Source: Pollenia angustigena
Taxonomy: Eukaryota > Arthropoda > Insecta > Diptera > Polleniidae
NCBI GenBank assembly: GCA_930367215.1
Contig: OV884056.1
Location: forward strand, 51,212,308 to 51,276,307
Length of the DNA stretch: 64,000 bases
Direction: 5' to 3'
Shown piece after piece: positions 58,401-64,000 of the stretch (within the stretch, counting starts at the first letter, position 1; every line of letters starts with the position of its first letter). The notes beneath the pieces were generated by a model. That model did not search any database and was not told the origin of the DNA. It saw only the letters and a program-made list of their open reading frames with translations. The position numbers were made by a program, and so were the translations under genes.

Positions 58401-61400
58401 AATTTGTTTAAATTAAAAAAGTGTTAAAGTATGTTTAAGAAAAAGTAATTTAAAAACTTACAGTCCTTGCGTCCTTTTGAAGACCAACCAGGCTTTTCCT
58501 CCTCTTCCTCTGTTTCGTTACCACTATTTTCCTCATCTTTTTCCTCTTCATCGCGATTTTTCCAGGATAATACAAGAGAAATCATGGTGAGAGTTTTACC
58601 CAAGCCCATATCATCTGCTAAAATACCACCTCTAGGTTTTTGCTCCTCACGCCAATTCATCCAGGCCAGAGCATGTTTTTGATGATCCATTAAGGTGACT
58701 TTAAGACCCTTTGGATCATCTGCCAAGACATTTTCTGCAGGGCAACTTTCTAAAGAACCATGTAAATCCTAGATGGAAAGAAACATTTTCATATACTGAT
58801 TTTTTGTTTCTAATTCTTTTTTTAAAGAATCCTTTACAAAGTGTTCCTTCTTCAGCATTGTGTGTGACAGAGTTTTAATCAATCAATTTACATTTTCTTA
58901 AACTACTGAAAGACAAAAGCAAATTAACTCTTGCTAATCTTTTTCCTAAGCAGTTTTAAGATAATGTAAACTTTTATTCAGATATCCGTTCTATATTTAA
59001 CATCACGAAGGAATTTGTGTAAGGATGACTTTAATATTTATTATTCATCTTTAGTTTTCAACAAAATCAGTTTTTGAAATATAAAGCAAAATGTTCTGCA
59101 TTATTGGTATAAGTTAATAAAAAAGTATTATTTAAAATTCTATCGGAATTTTGCTAATTTATCTCAATCGTTTACGGAAAAAAAGCGAAGAATTAGCCAT
59201 GTACGGTAAGCCTCGATTTACGTGGAACTTCATTTAAGCGATTTCGATATACATAAATACTTTTATTTTGCAATCAAATTAATTAAAATTAATTCTTTCA
59301 GCTATTTGTCAAAAAGAAAAAAAAATCTCGGCTAACACTTCAGAATTTTCCATGCCTTTTTCATTAGATTTCTGTCAGATATCTATTAGGGATAGCTTAC
59401 ACTATCACACAAGTCTTAAGTATTCCATAACATTTTGTAAAAAAGTCTAGTTTAAAATTACAGTTTATATTCAGGCTATCACATATTTTAATGCTTTTGT
59501 TTAATTGCAATCCTGATCAAAAAAAAAAGTATTTTTGTTTAGAAAATTTTGAAAAAACGATGAAGTCGTATAGGATTTTAAATTTGTTTTCGTAATACTT
59601 GTCATTTTCATAACACATTGCATTTACACTATCACACTTTTACAAATTTCTAACATGAATGGCATGTATTATGTAGTGTAAACCAGCCTTGGGCAATGCT
59701 GGCTAAAAACCCAGAATTTCCCACGATATGACAGAATCCGTAAACTTTTTTGTCGACGTTTCTCTCGGATATCTGGTTGAAAACAGTTCGTATTTTTTTA
59801 TTAGTATAAAACAAATATTTTTTTTATCGCCAAATCAGTGCTGTCGGTATTCACATATTTTGACAAAAGTGTGCGTAAAAAGTTGCATGGGCAGTTATAC
59901 TTGTACCGGTCATTACATAAGGATTAGTTATCATTTTTTACCAACTTTGAGCTGAATCTTTAAAGATATAAAATTTTTTTGTGTTTTGCATAGAGCTAAT
60001 TAGGGTAAAAAGGAATTTTAGATATATCGGTAAAAGTGGGCATGAACAACATTTCTTTCTCTTCAAACCTTATTCTGACTATTACGAAAATTTAAAAAAA
60101 AATTTGCCAAATAGTTCCAGCAGTTCTCTTGCGATGCGATAACCAACGAACAACAATTAATTTTTATTTATATAGATAGAAAGGGGCGATTCTATTCTGA
60201 CGGTTGCAACATTTAGACGCTATAAACGTCTTTTACTAATAGAAAGAAGCACATTTGCAATTAAGTTATTTCTAGAAGGGGTAACATTTTTTATATACTA
60301 TTGTTATCTATCTACAGGAATTTATATGAAACGATCAAATAGCCACGAGAGAGCTTTTAAGTGCATGACGGGTGCAACCAAATCGGCCCACTTTCATAAG
60401 ATCATACCACAAAAACACAAAACTCTGTTAATTTTTAAACTTTTATTGTTTTATTCTTTTTTATTGTCAAAGATGAGATATCAGACGATGATTATCAAAT
60501 CAAACATCGTAGAGAAATATAATCCAATAATAAGAAATTTTCTCTTTAAGCCATGACGGGTGCAACATTCAATGAATTTTCTGTTCTATGAATCTTAATG
60601 ATTCGAAGCGAACAACAAATTTATATTTAAGCTTACGTCAAAAAAAAATTATCTATATATATAAAAAGAAGTGTACATTTTGATTGTCACTCCATAACTC
60701 GAGAACGGCTCGACCGATTGCCATACAATTTTTAGGGAAGGTACAGGGAGGAGTGATGATGGTTAGTTGATTTTGAAATCCAAAATCGGTCTATCTGGGG
60801 GCGGAGGGGCGTGGCAAAATCCATAACTTGAGAACGGCTTGACCGATTTGAACGATTTTTTCTTTAAAATGATCGCCATGGTCCAACTTAGGTTTTTGCG
60901 GAAAGAAAATTTTGCCCCGCCTACTTTTACGCCCACTTTTTTCAATTTACCTAAAATCAGAAAACGGCTCCATCGAGTTGACTAATTTTTCTTTCAAATG
61001 TTCGTAGTAATCAACTTTAACTTTTCATCGAAAGAAAAATTTACCACGCCTACTTTTACGCCCACTTTTTCTATTAAGCGCATTACTGGCGAACGGCTTG
61101 ACCGATTTGAACTATTTTTTCTTTAAAACTATCGCTATGGTCTAACTAAGGTTTTGCGGAAAGAAAATGTTGCCCCGCCCACTTTTACGCCCACTTTTTT
61201 CGAATTACCTTAAATCAGAAAATTTAAGTTTTAATCGAAAGAAAAATTTATCACGCCTTCTTTTACGCCCACTTTTTCTATTAGGCGCATAAGTTGAGAA
61301 CGGCTTGACCAATTTAAACGATTTTTTCTTTAAAATGATTACCATGGTTCAACTTAGGTTTTTACGGAAAGAAAAGTTTGCCCCGCACACTTTTTTCGAT

Positions 61401-63772
61401 TTACCTGAAATCAAAAACCGGCTCCATCGATTTGACAAATTTTTCTTTTAAATGTTCGTATTACTCCATTTTACGTTTTCATCGAAAGAAAAATGTATCA
61501 CGCCTATTTTTACGCCCACTTTTTCTATTAAGCGCATAACTTGAGAACGGCTTGACCGATTTGGATGATTTTTTCTTTAAAATCGTCTCTTAGGTTTTTA
61601 CGGAAGGAAAATTTTAAAGGCCGTAAATTTCGTTTAAAGCTAAAATTAAATCGTCTGGTAATAATGTTTGCTTAGGGCTAGCAACGCGGACCGGCTCAGC
61701 TAGTATTATTATAAAATATATGTATTTAACTCAACTATTTTAAGGTAAAATGTAAAAAGAAAATACAATATAATAGTCTGGTAGTGTATAAAGTCATTTC
61801 TGAAAAATTGTAGGAATAGAACTATTACAAAAAAGCTTTATAAAATACATAACTGAAATTTAACTCATAGAATAAATTCGAAAAATTATAAAATATAGAT
61901 ATTTTGATTTAAATTGGCATCAAAAAGTGTCAAATAGTGTGATTTGAAAATTGATGTTAAAAGTTGTCTAGAATAGAATCGCCCAAAGATAATTCTGGCA
62001 GTTGCATATTCCTCTTTAAAACCTTTTAAAAATGCGCGCTCTATTCAAGCCATCGTTACCAATTGCCTGCAAAAATTTGCACTGAGTACGTCAGAATTGC
62101 TATTACACGTGTATGATGGTATGGAAGCATACCATTCTTATATATGATCATATAAAACGCGCTTTACGCGAATTTGAGTCAAACGTACATTGATCGGTCA
62201 TAATAGACTGCGTAAATTTGAGGCTTACCTGGTGCTGGTTGAAAAAGATTATTAACTTCGTTAAAAATATCGAGAACTGTTGCTTTTTTTTATTTTTTAT
62301 TTTTTTTTTTATTTTTTTTTTGTTAATAATTTTATTTTGTTAAACAAACTTACCTTTAAGCGATCTACTGTTAAGACTTTTTGATTGTTAAAGGTAGCCA
62401 AACCTTGTTTGCCTGTATGTTTGGGTTGAATTTGATTTACAGCAGCCGACAATTCATCCCAGTCAGGTGCTTGATTATTCAAGATAGCCTTACGTTGCTG
62501 CTGCAGTTGTTTTAACTTTTGTGAAGGAGAATCTTTATCGTCTACTAGAATAACTGGACTACTACCTGGAGCATCTTCAACTTGCATAGATGCAATGTAA
62601 TTAGCCTTAATAACACAATCCGCACGCAAACGTTCAATACGCAGTGATAACTGGAGGCCACCATCTGGTAGAGATTTTGATATTTTCTCTAAAAGTTTTT
62701 CTGCATTTAATAGTTCACTTTTCAGTTCCTCAAATTTCTTAACTTCTTTATCGTAATACTCATGGGAAACATATCTCAATTCAGTTTTGTTTTTAGTTAA
62801 TGATTTACTAAAGTTCTTTAAATTTGGAATTTTACTAAGCGCTCCAGATATTTTGGGTTGCACTAAATTAGTACTTGATAAAACGGTTGATTTTGCTCTT
62901 GATTTGTTAAGCAGAGAATCCTGCTGTCTGTTTTCTTTATCATCGTCTGAGTCTGAACTAGATACTTCTATAGGTTTCTCCTTGCTTTCAACAATTAGTA
63001 TATCACTACCGCTGGAGGAATCGGAGGAATCCAATTCTGGTGCCCGATGCAGAGTAGAAGATAGTTTATTTTTAATGGCAGTTTCGAAATGTGTACTGTA
63101 CCTTGCTGTGAGTGCGGGGGAATTAAAAATACTTGCATTGTTAGGAGCAGCTTTAGGAGATGGACTTTTTAGTTGTGCAATAGAACTGTTAGAGGTATCC
63201 TCAGTTTCCGACTGAGCCGAAGCCATGGCAGATGAATATGTTTCCGACTTTTCTTGTGCAGAATCTTCTAAAAATGATTTCCTAACATTCGATGCCTCTT
63301 CATCTTCATTGTCATTTCCAGTTATCGATTCATTTAGTGTTTTATTATCATCTCTTGAGTCATATACTTCAGATATGTTACTTAATTTGGAATTGGAGTT
63401 TTTACAATCTCTAAGACTTTCATTACGAGCTTCCTCTTCATCAGAGTATTCAATTTCACTAGAATCATCTGTTAAATCTGCCGGCCTTATGCCCGTAATA
63501 CTCATACGAGTGCGTGGTGACAAAGCTCGATTTTCTAGTTCCATATCCTCTTCTTCATCTTCGGAATATATAACTAGTCGTTTCTTTCTTTTATCAAATT
63601 TACTTTTTTGTTTGGCAATAGAAGTATCACCATCATCGGAATCTTCTACTGTAAAATCGCGACTAGGTTGACCACTCATGTCTTCATTGCCAGATTCATT
63701 AGCATCGCTTGTATAATATTCACCTGATTGCGTTTCTTCATCACTACTAACAATTTCATCAGAACTCGACAT
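51719..63772 (-). CDS. lds: lodestar (lds), SNF2-family DNA translocase / RNA polymerase release factor (TTF2 orthologue)
   Basis: Four coding exons join in frame: 63772-62354, 58768-58462, 58397-57544 and 52486-51719. They give 1115 residues (Drosophila protein about 1060). Residues 1-473 are an acidic, Ser-rich, low-complexity region. The ATPase core follows: DDMGLGKT (Walker A, 525-532), DEAH (657-660), LTGTPIQNK (684-692). The helicase C lobe has [10 protein letters not shown] (962-971), TAGGVGLN (1021-1028) and [10 protein letters not shown] (1051-1060), and the C-terminus is LKGLFGM. By orthology it uses ATP to strip RNA polymerase II from DNA and terminate transcripts at mitosis; Drosophila mutants show chromatin bridges at embryonic anaphase. 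The start is the first ATG of a long frame. All motifs are intact, so the gene looks functional. Its introns 1 and 3 are rich in transposons. Confidence 0.96.
53087..53779. mobile_element. MITE, Harbinger-like, AGGCTCAGTTAGCC termini (host of a nested MITE)
   Basis: The ends AGGCTCAGTTAGCCAGGAGT and AGGCTCAGTTAGCCGGGAGT (complement), both followed by AA...GTAAC, are flanked by TAA at 53084-53086 and 53780-53782. It contains the TA-type MITE 53153-53656. Without it the element is about 190 bp. Confidence 0.85.
53153..53656. mobile_element. MITE, TA-duplicating, with AAACGCGTTTAAGC termini
   Basis: The terminal repeats GTATGTTCACATTTGG and complement extend to TTAAACGCGTTTAAGCA (itself containing the palindrome TTAAACGCGTTTAA). 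They are flanked by TA at 53151-53152 and 53657-53658. An internal 64-codon frame at 53324-53518 begins [20 protein letters not shown]; it is helical-looking but of unknown origin, possibly the remnant 5' end of a transposon protein. Confidence 0.75.
54298..54320. repeat. (ATTT)n microsatellite
   Basis: About five uninterrupted ATTT units within lds intron 3. Confidence 0.85.
54715..54853 (+). repeat. tRNA-derived SINE
   Basis: The head is tRNA-like. An A-box-like GGCTAGCTGG lies at 54726-54735 and a perfect B box GGTTCGATTCC at 54768-54778 with T-arm stem GTGGG/CCCAC. The acceptor arms do not pair, so it is not a tRNA gene. The body CTTTCCTGCAGACAAGCG...CTTCGCGGCATTAGCTTAGG ends in an A-rich tail. 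A 5'-truncated copy is at 50741-50803. It is on the strand opposite to lds, inside its intron 3. Confidence 0.8.
55690..56230. repeat. mini-me-like relic
   Basis: Contains ACGCCACGCCCAC, TGTTGTGTATTGATAACCA and GCCGTTCTTCAGATATACAG (as at 3640-4000). Then come AACAACAACAA tracts and a core TTAAATCAACTTCGGTCATC...GGACCCAGAATATACATA. The 95-codon frame at 55764-56051 is translated repeat. Confidence 0.5.
56530..57078. repeat. Two diverged MITE-like repeats
   Basis: At about 56530-56797 the inverted ends CCACCATAATGTGC...GGCTCAAGC and CAACCATAATATGC...GCTTAACC resemble the termini of 34237-35247. At about 56780-57078 the segment GACAAGTATTACGAAAA...TAGTGTAAACTAGC is an inverted relative of 59390-59692. 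Borders are imprecise. Confidence 0.4.
57544..58397 (-). CDS. lds: lds coding exon 3
   Basis: The acceptor is AAATTTAG|TTTATCCCGG. Two bases complete a split Phe codon, then [18 protein letters not shown]. It contains [33 protein letters not shown] and [17 protein letters not shown]. The donor is TCG|GTGAGT with the G of GT at 57543, phase 0. It is separated from exon 2 by a 64-bp intron (58398-58461). Confidence 0.95.
58462..58768 (-). CDS. lds: lds coding exon 2
   Basis: The acceptor is TTTCCATCTAG|GATTTACATG, phase 0. It encodes [14 protein letters not shown] then [20 protein letters not shown], the Walker A loop DDMGLGKT and an acidic linker ending KGRKD. The donor is GACT|GTAAGT with the G of GT at 58461, leaving one base of a split codon. 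Confidence 0.94.
59390..59692. repeat. MITE-like repeat with TTTACACTA ends
   Basis: The ends GATAGCTTACACTATCACAC and GGCTGGTTTACACTACATAA (complement) are loosely inverted. Interior GTCGTATAGGATTT...CGTAATACTTGTCATTTTC is shared, inverted, with 56860-56960. Confidence 0.45.
60184..61984. mobile_element. TIR element GGGCGATTCTATTCT with AAAG duplication
   Basis: The 15-bp perfect terminal repeats GGGCGATTCTATTCT and complement are flanked by AAAG at 60180-60183 and 61985-61988. It carries the Helitron 60652-61703. Superfamily unassigned; a 4-bp duplication alone is not diagnostic. Confidence 0.6.
60652..61703 (+). mobile_element. Non-autonomous Helitron, 1.05 kb
   Basis: The 5' end TCTATATATATAAAAAGAAG follows an A, and the 3' end GGACCGGCTCAGCTAG is followed by T. 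A|TC...CTAG|T insertion without duplication is the Helitron signature. The inside is a degenerate array of roughly 128-bp units (ACTTGAGAACGGCTTGACCG, ATTTTTTCTTTAAAATGAT, TTTTACGCCCACTTTTT). There is no Rep/Hel coding. It sits in lds intron 1, opposite to the direction of transcription. Confidence 0.85.
62354..63772 (-). CDS. lds: lds coding exon 1
   Basis: Encodes residues 1-473 ([10 protein letters not shown] ... TVDRLK). The donor is AAAG|GTAAGT with the G of GT at 62353, phase 0. The region is acidic and Ser-rich with no globular motif until about residue 340, after which charged helical sequence precedes the ATPase. Reading on past the donor would add 14 residues, [13 protein letters not shown] intron translation, then a stop. 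Opposite-strand frames at 62787-63215 and 63225-63671 are shadows. Confidence 0.95.
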
Positions 63773-64000
63773 TTTTTGGGATGTTTTTACGGTTTAAACT
63801 TTGATTCTTTAATTAACAATTTAAATTCTTTTTTTTTGCTGATTAAGTTGCCGTTGATTTTCCTTTTAAAATGCGCTAAAATATTGTTTTCAAAGCGAAT
63901 TTGCCTTTATTGTTATCAATTGGGGATGGAAAAATTAAACAAAATATATCGACAATTGTTATGCCATGTTCAAGGCGAATTTACTTTCAGGGGGTGTCGA
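63773..64000 (-). promoter_or_regulatory. lds: lds 5' region (unresolved)
   Basis: Immediately upstream of the lds start codon. AT-rich with no clear TATA box or initiator. A TATCGA-containing stretch (near 63946-63953) is loosely similar to the DRE of Drosophila replication and mitotic genes but does not match it fully. The transcription start cannot be placed. Confidence 0.25.

Larger units (their letters stand above)
58769..62353 (-). other. lds: lds intron 1 (3.59 kb), transposon-filled
   Basis: Bounded by the GTAAGT donor at 62353 and the TTTCCATCTAG acceptor at 58769. It holds a MITE-like repeat (59390-59692) and a 15-bp-TIR element (60184-61984) that carries a Helitron. The T-rich stretch at 62284-62335 (plus strand) lies next to the donor. 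Confidence 0.85.

Noticed and set aside
62787..63671. Two long plus-strand open frames (142 and 148 codons)
   Set aside because: They are antisense shadows of the Ser/Asp/Glu-rich lds exon 1, whose codons read as Ser/Leu/Phe-rich on the other strand.

Overview
This is a dipteran nuclear genome window, most likely from a calyptrate fly (blow-fly, house-fly or stable-fly group). The base composition is strongly A+T rich. The only intact host gene is a clear orthologue of Drosophila lodestar (lds). The dispersed repeats include mini-me/DINE-type elements, which carry a (TA)n tract, a GTCY-rich tract and a TTCGGCTGTGCCGAA hairpin and are typical of Diptera. The species cannot be fixed from sequence alone. 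|| Layout. From 1 to about 51.6 kb the window is intergenic, or a giant intron of a gene outside it. This stretch is almost wall-to-wall transposable-element debris: hAT elements with 8-bp target duplications, a large set of TAA/TTA-duplicating MITEs (PIF/Harbinger-like), TA-duplicating MITEs (Tc1/mariner- or pogo-like), Helitron/mini-me elements, 5'-truncated LINEs, a tRNA-derived SINE, foldback elements and several tandem arrays. No intact transposase or reverse transcriptase is present. From 63772 down to 51719, on the minus strand, lies lds in four coding exons. I reconstruct a 1115-residue SNF2-family ATPase from consensus splice sites. Its two large introns (about 3.6 and 5.1 kb) are themselves filled with MITEs, a Helitron and a SINE; the middle intron is only 64 bp. 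|| How things fit together. The lds product is a SNF2/TTF2-type DNA translocase that removes RNA polymerase from chromatin in mitosis. It is the only cellular function in the window. The rest records nested transposition. Related copies serve as each other's empty sites: the hAT element at 12830-18298 against the copy at 28131-29368, and the repeat at 19332-20119 against the copy at 31604-32926. These comparisons fix insertion boundaries and target duplications without outside data. The most interesting structures are the foldback hAT at 21394-22044 with mirrored 46-bp arrays, the foldback element at 5814-7167 with an exact 82-bp tandem core, the two mini-me elements with five and three 153-bp units, the triple-nested hAT, and the burst of TAA/TTA MITEs. 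I saw no CRISPR array, rRNA, bona fide tRNA gene or bacterial-type system.
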